A stretch of 64,000 nt of DNA from IMG/VR virus record IMGVR_UViG_3300022746_000016, positions 102,548 through 166,547 of that record, one strand, 5' to 3'. The position numbers were made by a program, and so were the translations under genes. The notes under the pieces are model-generated. The model was not told where the DNA came from and ran no database searches. It saw only the letters and a program-made list of their open reading frames with translations. Within the stretch, counting starts at the first letter, position 1, and every line of letters begins with the position of its first letter. This document shows positions 23,725 to 31,992 of this stretch, in pieces. Source of the stretch: a virus.

Positions 23725-24105
23725 TTATTTTGTTTTTTTGTACTCATTGAACTCAGCAACAAGACGCTCGTGTTCTTGATGTGAGCAGTACAGAGTCCAT
23801 TCACGAACAACATCTTTGTATGTGACATTGTCTTCGATAGTTGTTACAGGCTCTGCCATCATATAACCGATAATTGTTTTATGATTCTGAGTACCATCCA
23901 TACATTTGTTGCGCTCGATAGAAAATGCATTCATTGTAGCCCAGTCAAGAGAATAACTAGCAGATGCATACTCACCTTCAAGACGACTCTCGTATGCAGC
24001 TAACTTATTTTCGAGCAGATTAATCTTCTGCTGAAGCGCAACATTTTCAGTAGCCAGTTTATAGGACTGGTCATCCTCTTTCTTTTCCCAAGACCACAGA
24101 CTCAT
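23725..24105 (-). CDS. Coiled-coil protein of unknown function
   Basis: A 126-residue protein. Residues 17-45 (LATENVALQQKINLLENKLAAYESRLEG) have a clear heptad pattern for a coiled coil; the rest is mixed with three Cys/His (CMDG, YCSHQEHE). It lies one base below the DUF5664-type gene and is the last gene before gp45. No family is recognised. It may be an oligomeric small regulator, but nothing in the sequence shows this. Confidence 0.72.
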   Translation of the reverse strand: MSLWSWEKKEDDQSYKLATENVALQQKINLLENKLAAYESRLEGEYASASYSLDWATMNAFSIERNKCMDGTQNHKTIIGYMMAEPVTTIEDNVTYKDVVREWTLYCSHQEHERLVAEFNEYKKTK

Positions 24106-24106
24106 A

Positions 24107-24439
24107 TTATTCCTTTGAGTATTTTACATCGTGTTCGTACAAAAACATCAAGCAACACATTGCGTGTGCTAAGTGGTGGATACCTGATTCGGGATCCATC
24201 TGTTCTCCACTTTTGTATGCCCAGAGATGACGCTGCATCGCATCAAAATAACGACGCTTAGAATCTGGAACTTGCTTCCAATTATCTGGTTCATACTTCT
24301 CGGCTCCGAACGTGAGAACCTTTACAGTCTCAGCCAAAGCGAGTGGAGGTAGTAAACCATATTGAAGTTTACCACCATCAAATTTGCGACCACCAGTTGT
24401 AGCTAACTGGGATGCTTTAACTTCGTCGATAGTTGCCAT
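24107..24439 (-). CDS. DUF5664-type protein, dATP/dGTP diphosphohydrolase-like N-terminal domain
   Basis: A 110-residue protein. KFDGGKLQYGLLPPLALAETVKVLTFGAEKY is the signature opening of the DUF5664 group, followed by NWKQVP, RYFDAMQRHLWAY and HHLAHAMCCLMFLYEH, which supply acids and histidines in a MazG-like helical arrangement. Family annotation as a dNTP diphosphohydrolase is known to me only by name, and the activity of this protein is unproven. It could adjust nucleotide pools during replication or exclude a base from DNA, which is of interest beside a base-modification cassette. Confidence 0.78.
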   Translation of the reverse strand: MATIDEVKASQLATTGGRKFDGGKLQYGLLPPLALAETVKVLTFGAEKYEPDNWKQVPDSKRRYFDAMQRHLWAYKSGEQMDPESGIHHLAHAMCCLMFLYEHDVKYSKE

Positions 24440-24453
24440 TGTCTCTCCAAGAG

Positions 24454-24473
24454 ATGGGGGACGAATCCCCCAT
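24454..24473 (-). terminator. Hairpin after HTH gene
   Basis: An eight-base perfect GC-rich stem (24454-24461 with 24466-24473) with a UUCG-type tetraloop on the minus strand, five bases below the HTH gene's stop. No T-tract follows, so partial termination or message stabilisation is likely. Confidence 0.55.
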
Positions 24474-24478
24474 TTCGA

Positions 24479-24742
24479 TTAGCGTTGTGCTGTAAAAGCA
24501 GTAGCACCCAAGAGTGCATTAGCAGCAGCGATGATACGCTTGCTTGGCTTGCCAATGCGGTACTTAGTAGTTTCTGTACCGTCATGCAACTTAGCACGGT
24601 TGCTATAGATGCAATGACCTTGACTACGCAATTGGTGAATTGCATCGTGTGGATTCTTCAAACCAAATGAGCCAGAGATCTGCTTAGCAGTAACTTCGGC
24701 ACCAGTAGACAAGTAATTCAACAACTTAGCTTGTTTAGACAT
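24479..24742 (-). CDS. Small winged-helix DNA-binding protein
   Basis: An 87-residue protein. MSKQAKLLNYLSTGAEVTAKQISGSFGLKNPHDAIHQLRSQGHCIYSN reads as helix, helix-turn-helix and a beta wing, with the wing continued as LHDGTETTKYRIGKPSKR. This fits a small winged-helix regulator. The start at 24742 has GGAG eight bases upstream, and the longer frame is rejected. A strong terminator lies directly upstream, so it needs its own promoter; a weak one overlaps the terminator stem. It may regulate phage genes, but no target is known. Confidence 0.75.
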   Translation of the reverse strand: MSKQAKLLNYLSTGAEVTAKQISGSFGLKNPHDAIHQLRSQGHCIYSNRAKLHDGTETTKYRIGKPSKRIIAAANALLGATAFTAQR

Positions 24743-24777
24743 ATAATAAACTCCATAATAAACCATCAACGAAAAAA

Positions 24778-24807
24778 GCTGACAAGAGGATGGCATCTCT
24801 TGTCAGC
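24778..24807 (-). terminator. Strong intrinsic terminator
   Basis: A perfect 11-base stem (24778-24788 with 24797-24807), eight-base loop and six T residues on the minus strand (24777-24772). It ends the unit of the 162-residue gene. Confidence 0.88.
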
Positions 24808-24828
24808 GAACACTAAACTTATTTTTAA

Positions 24829-25317
24829 TTAGACTTCGATGCCATTCTCACGTAGGATCTGGTTGAAGTCTTCAGTCTCGTCATCGTAAGCCATAGACTC
24901 ATCGATAACTTTCTGTAGACGATTCAGGTCAGACTTAGTCTCTTTCTCCACAGCTTTTGCAGCTGGAGTGGACTTGACCTTGACGGTCTTAGCCTTAGCA
25001 AGTTTTGCAACTTTGGCTTTAGCCTTAGCGACAGGTGCAGCTTTATCTGCAACTTCCTTGTGGAATGCCTTCAACTCATCTGCAGTTGGGACTGGGAGTT
25101 GGTACACACCACGCTCAACTTTGTTTGCAGCGAACAACCAGTTAGGATAACCGATCTTCTCACCCTTGGAGCCAGTACGTTGGTCACGGAATTCGTAGTA
25201 GATTGCAGCACATTCCTTCAGAGTAATCTGAGGTGACTTCTTATACTGAGGTGCAGCTTCCAAAGTGGCTACAACGAAACGTTTCTGGGCGAGGGACAAA
25301 GCAGCGAATTTCAACAT
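24829..25317 (-). CDS. Protein with Lys/Ala-rich linker, unknown function
   Basis: A 162-residue protein in three parts. The N-terminal 75 residues form a globular helical domain (LKFAALSLAQKRFVVATLEAA, then ITLKECAAIYYEFRDQRTG and IGYPNWLFAANKVERGVYQLP). A flexible linker rich in Lys, Ala and Val follows (residues 90-128), then an acidic helical tail (DLNRLQKVIDESMAYDDETEDF). The basic linker suggests contact with DNA or RNA. AGGAAA lies eight bases before the ATG. It is a single-gene unit between the promoter at 25359-25387 and a strong terminator. Confidence 0.75.
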   Translation of the reverse strand: MLKFAALSLAQKRFVVATLEAAPQYKKSPQITLKECAAIYYEFRDQRTGSKGEKIGYPNWLFAANKVERGVYQLPVPTADELKAFHKEVADKAAPVAKAKAKVAKLAKAKTVKVKSTPAAKAVEKETKSDLNRLQKVIDESMAYDDETEDFNQILRENGIEV

Positions 25318-25358
25318 AATAAATTTCCTTTTACAAAGAGTTTTCAAGATAAGACATT

Positions 25359-25387
25359 AGTATACTACAAAGGGGATTACAAGTCAA
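25359..25387 (-). promoter_or_regulatory. Sigma70-like promoter embedded in a terminator hairpin
   Basis: TTGACT (25387-25382), 17-base spacer, TATACT (25364-25359) on the minus strand. The -35 box sits in the loop and stem edge of the hairpin at 25371-25406, so the end of one unit and the start of the next share DNA. Confidence 0.75.
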
Positions 25388-25406
25388 CAAGTATTTGTAA
25401 TCCCCT
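25371..25406 (-). terminator. Hairpin terminator after AAA+ gene, overlapping a promoter
   Basis: A perfect 12-base stem (25371-25382 with 25395-25406) with a 12-base loop, six bases below the AAA+ gene's stop, followed by TTTG on the minus strand. Confidence 0.75.
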
Positions 25407-25411
25407 ACGGA

Positions 25412-26557
25412 TTAGAAGGGAATCTCGTCCGTTGGGTTTGTAGCTGTGGGTAGAACAGGGGCGACAACCTCTGGAGCAGGGGTTGCAACCTTGTCGTAGA
25501 GGTCGATAAAGGCTGTTTTAGTAGCCGAATCGAAACGATTACAACAGAGTTCTACCGCCTTCTCACGCTTCTTAAAGATAGCGTAAGCACGTACAATGTG
25601 GATCATACGACGAGTCGTAATTGTTTCATCCACACCACCATCGGCAAAGGTGCGACGGATAGCGTCAGCCCACTTCACCAATGTCTCTGCGAATTCCTGG
25701 TCTTCACAACCGTAGGAAACCATCAGATTCTCGATAATCTTCTGCTCGATCTTTGCAGAAGGATAATCCTGTTCGAACGTCACAGCGAATCGCTCTAAGA
25801 ATGCTTCGTTCAACACGTTGGTACCAATGTATCGACCATCGTCTGAGCCTTTACCCTTAGTGTTAGCAGTGGCGAACACGTTGAAACCTTCTTTGGGTAC
25901 GATCATCTCATTCTTCAGTTTGAAGTAGTATGGCTTACCTTCGAGGATGGGTTGTAAGCACAACAGAGTGTTAGCAGAACCAGCATCAATTTCGTCCAAC
26001 AAGAGAGTCGTACCATTGCGCATAGCAATGAGCACTGGACCTTCGACAATGTTCACGTTGCCGTCTTCCAGAGTTTTAGTACCGATGAGTTGTTCTTCGT
26101 CAGTCATCATGTTCAAGTTAACACGGATGAGAGGGCGTTTGTGTTTAGCACAAATTTGCTCGATCATCGTAGACTTACCGTTACCAGTTGGACCACTGAT
26201 GTAGGCAGGATAGAAGATTTTAGACTTGATGATGTTTTCCAAGTCAGTATAGTTGCCGAATGGCACGAAGTTTGCATCTTTTTTCGGGATGAGCGAGTCT
26301 GTATTTGTTAAGTCCACTTGGAATGATTCTTTCACGTCTTCAGTTTTCACTGCGACTGCAGCATTACCATCGATGGCGTACAAGCCACGACCAGCTTTAG
26401 TCTTCATAAGCCAGAGAGGGAACTTCTCTGTTTTTAGTTTAGCCATAACTTCCATTAGCTGGGGACGACTTACAACACCCTTCGTTTGCACGTCAGGATA
26501 CATTGCATGCATCTTAGCCTCAAAAGTCTCACGAAACGCCACATCGGTCTTCGCCAT
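25412..26557 (-). CDS. cobS: MoxR/'CobS'-type AAA+ ATPase
   Basis: A 381-residue AAA+ ATPase. Walker A is GPTGNGKS at 122-129, Walker B TTLLLDEIDA, sensor 1 VFATANT, and LNEAFLERF carries the arginine finger. Phage copies are often called CobS after the cobaltochelatase subunit, but no cobalamin genes are here. With the vWA protein encoded upstream it forms a MoxR-vWA pair, which elsewhere activates or remodels protein complexes. The N-terminal 90 residues are a small helical domain. Start at 26557 by GGAG six bases upstream. Own promoter at 26594-26622. Confidence 0.88.
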   Translation of the reverse strand: MAKTDVAFRETFEAKMHAMYPDVQTKGVVSRPQLMEVMAKLKTEKFPLWLMKTKAGRGLYAIDGNAAVAVKTEDVKESFQVDLTNTDSLIPKKDANFVPFGNYTDLENIIKSKIFYPAYISGPTGNGKSTMIEQICAKHKRPLIRVNLNMMTDEEQLIGTKTLEDGNVNIVEGPVLIAMRNGTTLLLDEIDAGSANTLLCLQPILEGKPYYFKLKNEMIVPKEGFNVFATANTKGKGSDDGRYIGTNVLNEAFLERFAVTFEQDYPSAKIEQKIIENLMVSYGCEDQEFAETLVKWADAIRRTFADGGVDETITTRRMIHIVRAYAIFKKREKAVELCCNRFDSATKTAFIDLYDKVATPAPEVVAPVLPTATNPTDEIPF

Positions 26558-26593
26558 CAAATTCTCCATAATAAACAACCAATCAATAACCTA

Positions 26594-26622
26594 ATTATTA
26601 CTCAATTCAGGATTAATGTCAA
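26594..26622 (-). promoter_or_regulatory. Sigma70-like promoter of the AAA+ gene
   Basis: A perfect TTGACA (26622-26617), 17-base spacer and AATAAT (26599-26594) on the minus strand, about 37 bases before the ATG and below a terminator-like hairpin. Confidence 0.75.
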
Positions 26623-26642
26623 GCAATAACCCCACTAAAAGT

Positions 26643-26659
26643 AGGGGAATAAATCCCCT
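26643..26659 (-). terminator. Hairpin after the vWA gene
   Basis: A six-base GC-rich stem (26643-26648 with 26654-26659) followed on the minus strand by ACTTTT. Upstream bases 26630-26647 can form an alternative stem that shares the GGGG run, so two foldings compete. Confidence 0.55.
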
Positions 26660-26673
26660 GTAAAATCAACAAC

Positions 26674-28821
26674 TTACGCAACGTAGCCGATGAATCGGTT
26701 CAAGAGAACACGACTAGTCTTCTTAACGTTCAGGAATTTGCTGAAGTTTCTTGCAATGGCTTTAGCGTTTGCATCACCAGTGACTGTTAACTCACCCTCT
26801 TCAATCTTGGTAGATTCTTGGGGGATGATAAAAAGTTCATCACGACCAGTGTTCTTTACCGAAGCAAAACCATCAGCCTTGAATTCCTTGCGCCATGTGT
26901 CAACCAACAAGTCTTTGCTGCCAGTAAATTCTGGTAGATTGGAACTGATAACCCATTCCAAATCACGACGAGCATTGCGTGTAACGTAGAAACCAAGCAC
27001 AACGATGTCGTGACGATCTTTGATCATACGCAGCAGAACCTCTGTTTGTTTGCTAGAAGTTCGGTTGATCTCATATGTCTTCTGAGTACGATCGTCGCGG
27101 ATGTAATGCTTCAGCTTGATGCGTTTATATGTCGAGCCAACATATTCATTACGAACTTCATGCAGATTACCAGTCTTATGAGAAGTCATCGCGCCACCCT
27201 CGCCATCAGTAAGAGTAATCAACGTCATCTTTTCGATGTTGTTGTTCTTGATGTAAGTGCCAAGATTATGGTAGATCCAACCGAGTGCTTCGTTCAATGG
27301 AGTGCCACCCATGGAGTAGCCTTTGTTCCAGAAGAACTTAAAGTCTAACACACGTTTACACATAGTGTTGAACTCTGAAGTGGTCATACGATTAGAGAAG
27401 ATCTCCAACATATGCATAGTGTTCGTGGCATTCGACAGATATGACTCATCAGAAGCAGCACGAGCACGATGTACTTCACGTTGTTTCTCATAGTAAGCAT
27501 GATTATAGTCACGCTCATTGTATTGAGAAGTGAATGCCAACACACGATATGGAATCTGAGTGCGGTTACAGAACATTGCCAAGTTGATAACTTGTTTCAA
27601 CGTGTCTTCCATAACGCCAGACATAGAACCTGACCAGTCCAACAAGAAAACCATACCATGGTTTTTACCTTGTGGTAGAACAGTTACACGCTTAAATAGA
27701 TCGTCTTGCAGCTTGTAGGCGTAGACTTTCTTCATGTCCAAAGAACCAGACTTGGAGATCTGAGCGCGTTTGTAGATCTGCGCAGACTTACGCATCTCAA
27801 ATTCTTTGACCAAGTAGTTCACAGCGCGTTGAGAGTCAGTCTTGAACTTCTCGAAGCCCGCATCGATTTTATTTTGTTGTTCGATATAGTCTGGACGTTT
27901 TTCCAAAGTCTCTTTATCATACCAAGCAAGACCAGTCTTCTCAGAAGTTTCTTTTAGAATCTGTTTGAATGGAATGATAGGATCAGAAACATAAGCATCA
28001 TCAATCTTATGGTAGAAGTATTGAGTATCAGTGTCTGCCAAGTCTTGCAACTTGTCTTGGAAAGAACGTTCTGTCTTAGACTCCAAGTCGTCATCAGTTA
28101 CATCTTTCTGTTTGGGAGCAGTACCCTTCTGTTGCTCTTTACCAGCACCACGATCTTCCTGCTCCATATCATCGTCTGAATCTGGATCCCAGTCGTCATC
28201 AGTCTCAGCTTCTTCGTCAGCGTCACCTTCTTCGGCACGTTGCTTTGCAGCCTTCTCAGCTTCTTCTTCAGCCTTAGCTTTTGAGTATGCGTAGATGTCC
28301 TTAGCCAAGTCGATGATTTCATCGATGGTCTCAGTCTTCTCAGCACGATTAACGAATGGCTTTTCATCTGGATCGAATGTTACACCACATTGGAAACCAG
28401 CTTTAAAGTACAAGTTGATTTTGTCGATGAGCAACAACTGGTCAAAATCTTGGACTTGTTTCACACCAAAGAAGTCACGATCGTTCAGTTGTTTGTAGCC
28501 TTCGTTCATGCGTTTACGCAGACCTGGATACTTACGCTTGATCATCTTCTCGATACGCACATCTTCCAGTACGTTGAGATAAGACATCATGCTCTTATTT
28601 TCGTTGATTGGTTTTAGGTACTCTTCGCCTGTATACAAGGCGTGACCCACTTCGTGACCGATGAGCATATCCTCAATCTCTGGAGTCATATCTTTCCAGA
28701 CTGGGATCGTCAGTACACGATTCTTAATGTCGAACGATGCAGTGCGTGCACGAGCACGAACCACGTTCAGGTTTTCTGTAGCCAGCAAACGTGCTGACAA
28801 GTCACTTGCTTGAATTTCCAT
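26674..28821 (-). CDS. vWA protein with N-terminal HExxH motif ('CobT'-like peptidase)
   Basis: A 715-residue protein. HEVGH at 56-60 is a zinc-protease motif, with a glutamate-rich NVLEDVRIEK about 25 residues later as a possible third ligand. Residues 180-260 are a highly acidic, low-complexity linker. A von Willebrand A domain begins near 388, with the metal-ion site DWSGSMS at 395-401 and GGTPLNEAL plus LTDGEGG for the later MIDAS loops. The order matches CobT-like partners of MoxR ATPases. The AAA+ partner is next in the same direction. I infer a protein-remodelling or proteolytic machine; its target is unknown. Confidence 0.87.
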   Translation of the reverse strand: MEIQASDLSARLLATENLNVVRARARTASFDIKNRVLTIPVWKDMTPEIEDMLIGHEVGHALYTGEEYLKPINENKSMMSYLNVLEDVRIEKMIKRKYPGLRKRMNEGYKQLNDRDFFGVKQVQDFDQLLLIDKINLYFKAGFQCGVTFDPDEKPFVNRAEKTETIDEIIDLAKDIYAYSKAKAEEEAEKAAKQRAEEGDADEEAETDDDWDPDSDDDMEQEDRGAGKEQQKGTAPKQKDVTDDDLESKTERSFQDKLQDLADTDTQYFYHKIDDAYVSDPIIPFKQILKETSEKTGLAWYDKETLEKRPDYIEQQNKIDAGFEKFKTDSQRAVNYLVKEFEMRKSAQIYKRAQISKSGSLDMKKVYAYKLQDDLFKRVTVLPQGKNHGMVFLLDWSGSMSGVMEDTLKQVINLAMFCNRTQIPYRVLAFTSQYNERDYNHAYYEKQREVHRARAASDESYLSNATNTMHMLEIFSNRMTTSEFNTMCKRVLDFKFFWNKGYSMGGTPLNEALGWIYHNLGTYIKNNNIEKMTLITLTDGEGGAMTSHKTGNLHEVRNEYVGSTYKRIKLKHYIRDDRTQKTYEINRTSSKQTEVLLRMIKDRHDIVVLGFYVTRNARRDLEWVISSNLPEFTGSKDLLVDTWRKEFKADGFASVKNTGRDELFIIPQESTKIEEGELTVTGDANAKAIARNFSKFLNVKKTSRVLLNRFIGYVA

Positions 28822-28823
28822 TA

Positions 28824-29012
28824 TTAAACCTCAAAGGCTTGCGCCATCTCATAATCAGTTAGGATCTTTTCCAACGACCCACGATCGACCAACCTGAATC
28901 CATCGTTCAGTAGATCAAATTCTACCTCATCTTTGAAACCATAGTCAAATGCTAGTGATGCAAGTTCAAAGTCGTTAAAGTCTTTCCACATAGTGGCGAT
29001 TGTCTGCATCAT
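28824..29012 (-). CDS. Small acidic protein
   Basis: A 62-residue acidic helical protein, MMQTIATMWKDFNDFELASLAF, with DYGFKDEVEFDLLNDGFRLVDRGSLEKIL. AAGGA lies seven bases before the first of two tandem ATG codons. It ends two bases before the vWA gene. The pattern DFELASLAFDYGF recalls short phage proteins of unknown role. It overlaps a possible 49-codon gene by 38 bases. Confidence 0.62.
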   Translation of the reverse strand: MMQTIATMWKDFNDFELASLAFDYGFKDEVEFDLLNDGFRLVDRGSLEKILTDYEMAQAFEV

Positions 29013-29124
29013 ATATCAATTCCTTCACTTCACAACCATTAGCATAAATTTCGGCACATGCCCGAATCCAAAACATCATTATTTTACCCTCTTTTACAAT
29101 CAGGTATCTCGAATTCGTAGACAT
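28975..29124 (-). CDS. Possible short gene
   Basis: An open frame of 49 residues, MSTNSRYLIVKEGKIMMFWI, then RACAEIYANGCEVKELIYDADNRHYVERL. GGAG stands eight bases before the ATG, but the -10 box of the likely promoter touches the same bases, so a message from there would lack this site. The internal ATG at 29079, with GAGGG upstream, gives a 34-residue alternative. The overlap of 38 bases with the next gene lowers confidence. Confidence 0.4.
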   Translation of the reverse strand: MSTNSRYLIVKEGKIMMFWIRACAEIYANGCEVKELIYDADNRHYVERL

Positions 29125-29125
29125 T

Positions 29126-29154
29126 ATTTTACTCCAGTTGGTGATAAAAGGCAA
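29126..29154 (-). promoter_or_regulatory. Sigma70-like promoter for the vWA group
   Basis: TTGCCT (29154-29149), 17-base spacer, TAAAAT (29131-29126) on the minus strand. It follows a hairpin after gene 46 and would serve the small genes and the vWA protein. Confidence 0.65.
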
Positions 29155-29168
29155 GGGATAAATGACAA

Positions 29169-29189
29169 AACCCTACACAGGGTAGGGTT
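29169..29189 (-). terminator. Intrinsic terminator after gene 46
   Basis: An eight-base perfect stem (29169-29176 with 29182-29189), five-base loop, followed on the minus strand by TTGTCATT. It lies 30 bases below the gp46 stop. Confidence 0.65.
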
Positions 29190-29218
29190 ATTATTTATGG
29201 AAACCAAAAGAGTTACTT

Positions 29219-30937
29219 TTAGGGAGCAGCAATCACACTGAAGTCATTGCGTTTCTCAAACTTAATCACACTTCTAAACTTGTCAAACAGTTGATCACCT
29301 TTGTGAGAGATGACAAAGATGTTGGTGTTGTCACCGAAGCCATTCATCAGGTTCAAGAAATAATCAGTACCAGCTGTGTCGAGGGAAGAGTCGAAAATCT
29401 CATCAAGCAACAACAGGTTGGTGTTCACTGAGTTTTTCATCTTAGCAACCTGACGCCATGTGAACAGAATCGCTAAGTCAATACGCATCTTCTCACCTTC
29501 AGAGAATGAAGCATAAGTGAAATCATCACGGTGACGCGACTTAACGATCTCATTGAATGCTTCATCTAGCTCGAAGTGGATGTACGCATCCATCGCAGTC
29601 AGGTACTTATTAATCAACTTATTCATCACGGGAAGATACTCACGGATGATTGCAGTCTTGATACCAGTGTCTTTCAAAAGAACAGCGGCAACTTCTTCGA
29701 TGTTACGTTGCTCTTGGAGTTGAGTCTTAGCATTGATTTTATTCATTGCTTCTTGTGCCAACTCTTTCAACTTACGCTTTTCTTCATCAACATTTGTTGT
29801 GTCAGCCTTTGCTGCTTCAATCTCTTTTTGCATAGAAGCATTGAGTTTATTCAGCATACTGATTTGAGCATTGTATGTAGAGACAGTGATGTTCTTATCA
29901 GTAATTTCTTTTAGGATCTCATTGATGTCATACAGCTGAGTATTCAACTTAGTAAGAACTTTATTCAAGTCTTCTACTCTGGCATTCTCAGCTTCGATCT
30001 TATCATTCAACTCTTTAAGTAACGCTTCTTTATGAGAGTCTGGAATGTCTTGTGAGCAGGACGGGCAAACATCGTTCTCATTGAAGAACTCGGTGTGATG
30101 TGTACAGTGTTCAACTTTGGCAACGACTTTAGATTTAAGCCCCTTCGCTCTTTCAATGTCGTTATCAATCTCACTCTTTTTCTCAGTGCGTGATTGGAGT
30201 GTGGCAATCTCAGCAAGTGCCTGAGCCACCGTAATTTCGCTTCGCTGTATTTCTGAGTTATTACTTTGGATTTTAGAAAGTAAAGATTCAATAGCTTCTG
30301 ACTTGGCATCTGTAAGAGTTTTAATGAGAAGAGATTGTCCATCAACTTTAGTCTTCGCAGTTGTAATCTCCCCCTCAATCCTCTTGATAGTGTCCTTAGT
30401 CTCATTAGCTTTTTCTTTCAAAATCGTATTCATTGTAGAGAAGATACGAATGTCAAGGATGTCTTCGATAACTTCACGTCGTTGCGCAGAAGATAACTGC
30501 ATGAATGGAACAAAAGAAGCAGAACCCAAAATAACTACTTGAGTGAATGTCTTGTAGTTCAATCGTAGAATCTGTTGCTCGAGAACCTTCTGGTAATCAC
30601 GACTGGCAGCGTCTTGGTTAACCATCTCGTTATCACACCAGATCTCAAAGACGTTTGGTTTGATACCACGAATGATTTTATACTCTTTGCTGTTGATAGA
30701 GAATTCAATTTCAACAACACATCCCTTACCATTGATAGAGTTTACAAGCTGACCCTTGTTGATATTACGAAAGGGTTTGCCGAATAGACCAAAGCACAAT
30801 GCATCTAAGATTGTGCTTTTACCTTCACCGTTCTTACCGATGATAAGAGTCGTGCTTGATTTGTTCAGTAATACTTTATTGAACGAGCTTCCAGTGGATA
30901 GAAAGTTTTTCCACTGGACAGACTTAAATAGAATCAT
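29219..30937 (-). CDS. 46: Recombination endonuclease subunit gp46 (Rad50-like)
   Basis: A 572-residue SMC-type ATPase. Walker A is GKNGEGKST at 34-42, the signature and Walker B lie near the C-terminus (FSEGEKMRIDLAI and LLLLDEIFDS). The middle is a long coiled coil with a zinc-hook CPSC (VCPSCSQDI). With gp47 it resects DNA ends and degrades host DNA. It is directly downstream of gp47, whose stop meets its start as TAATG. A terminator follows. Confidence 0.95.
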   Translation of the reverse strand: MILFKSVQWKNFLSTGSSFNKVLLNKSSTTLIIGKNGEGKSTILDALCFGLFGKPFRNINKGQLVNSINGKGCVVEIEFSINSKEYKIIRGIKPNVFEIWCDNEMVNQDAASRDYQKVLEQQILRLNYKTFTQVVILGSASFVPFMQLSSAQRREVIEDILDIRIFSTMNTILKEKANETKDTIKRIEGEITTAKTKVDGQSLLIKTLTDAKSEAIESLLSKIQSNNSEIQRSEITVAQALAEIATLQSRTEKKSEIDNDIERAKGLKSKVVAKVEHCTHHTEFFNENDVCPSCSQDIPDSHKEALLKELNDKIEAENARVEDLNKVLTKLNTQLYDINEILKEITDKNITVSTYNAQISMLNKLNASMQKEIEAAKADTTNVDEEKRKLKELAQEAMNKINAKTQLQEQRNIEEVAAVLLKDTGIKTAIIREYLPVMNKLINKYLTAMDAYIHFELDEAFNEIVKSRHRDDFTYASFSEGEKMRIDLAILFTWRQVAKMKNSVNTNLLLLDEIFDSSLDTAGTDYFLNLMNGFGDNTNIFVISHKGDQLFDKFRSVIKFEKRNDFSVIAAP

Positions 30938-31992
30938 TAAACAACCTCGATGTTAACTGCTTCGGTATATAAACCTTGCATGAATGTCTTAATCTGTTCT
31001 TTGTCGACATCAGTTGTAATAGAGTCGATATAATGAGTAAGAACAGAGACAGTATCTTCTAGAGAAATTTCTTCGCCAATTTCGCCTTCGCTGAATTCAG
31101 ACATATCTTCAACGATCTTAATATCAGCACATCCTTTATTATACAGCTTGGCAATGAATTTGTCAAATTTGTAGAAGTCAGTTTTGTTTAGAACAATTAA
31201 CTTCACATACATATTCTTCAAGTCAATTACGTCGAGGTCAATCGGCTCGACTTCTTTATCGTCGTACTCGATTCTTTCGAACATTCGATAAGGATTTGGT
31301 ATGAACTGGAGTCCTCGAGTGTCTGTATCGAACAGGTGGAATCCTCGGGGATCGTTATAGTCCTGCCAAGTAAGTTCATACGGATTTCCGAGATAATGAA
31401 TATGCTTGTCAGAAGAGCGATGGTGATAATGACCACTGAATACAAGATCAAATTTTTCAAAAATGCTTTTATCAAGTCCATCATGCGATTCCATTCCTCT
31501 ATACATCGAGAAGCCAGCGATCTCGAAATGTCCCATACAAATTTCTGCTTTAGTGTTCTGCATCATATCAAGTGATTCTTGATAGTTTTCAGGACAGATC
31601 CATGGCATCATGCAAATGGATGTACCATCAACAACGATGGTTTCTGGTTCATCAATAACGATAACGTTACTGTATTCTTGTAGAAGTAAGTCTGGAGAGT
31701 TTACCTCATTAGTATTTTTGAAATAAGTGTCATGATTACCAGCCAACATATGAACAGTAATGCCACGCTCTTCAAGTTTGTCGAAAAACATTTTCTTAGC
31801 TCTGTCGAGGGCATAGAAGTTGACGTACTTGCGTCGATCAAAAGTATCACCGAGAATAAGAACGGTGTCAATACCATTATCATCAATAGTAGGAAAGAAT
31901 GTATTGTCATAGAACTTTTGGAAGAAGTCTAAAAAAGCGATACTATCATTACGTGCACCAAAATGCATGTCTGTAATAATGGCTACCTTCAT
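30937..31992 (-). CDS. 47: Recombination endonuclease subunit gp47 (Mre11-like)
   Basis: A 351-residue metallophosphoesterase. The five family motifs are visible: TDMHFG at the start, GDTFDRR, GNHDTY, GHFEIAG and GHYHHRS. Two metal ions are bound by these acids and histidines. It acts as nuclease partner of gp46. A 55-residue gene overlaps its ATG as ATGA. The C-terminal region is acidic and may bind gp46. Confidence 0.95.
   Translation of the reverse strand: MKVAIITDMHFGARNDSIAFLDFFQKFYDNTFFPTIDDNGIDTVLILGDTFDRRKYVNFYALDRAKKMFFDKLEERGITVHMLAGNHDTYFKNTNEVNSPDLLLQEYSNVIVIDEPETIVVDGTSICMMPWICPENYQESLDMMQNTKAEICMGHFEIAGFSMYRGMESHDGLDKSIFEKFDLVFSGHYHHRSSDKHIHYLGNPYELTWQDYNDPRGFHLFDTDTRGLQFIPNPYRMFERIEYDDKEVEPIDLDVIDLKNMYVKLIVLNKTDFYKFDKFIAKLYNKGCADIKIVEDMSEFSEGEIGEEISLEDTVSVLTHYIDSITTDVDKEQIKTFMQGLYTEAVNIEVV

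Noticed and set aside
25412-26557. Cobalamin biosynthesis role for the 'CobS' gene
   Set aside because: Only AAA+ motifs are seen; no other cobalamin genes exist here and the partner has a protease-like motif.
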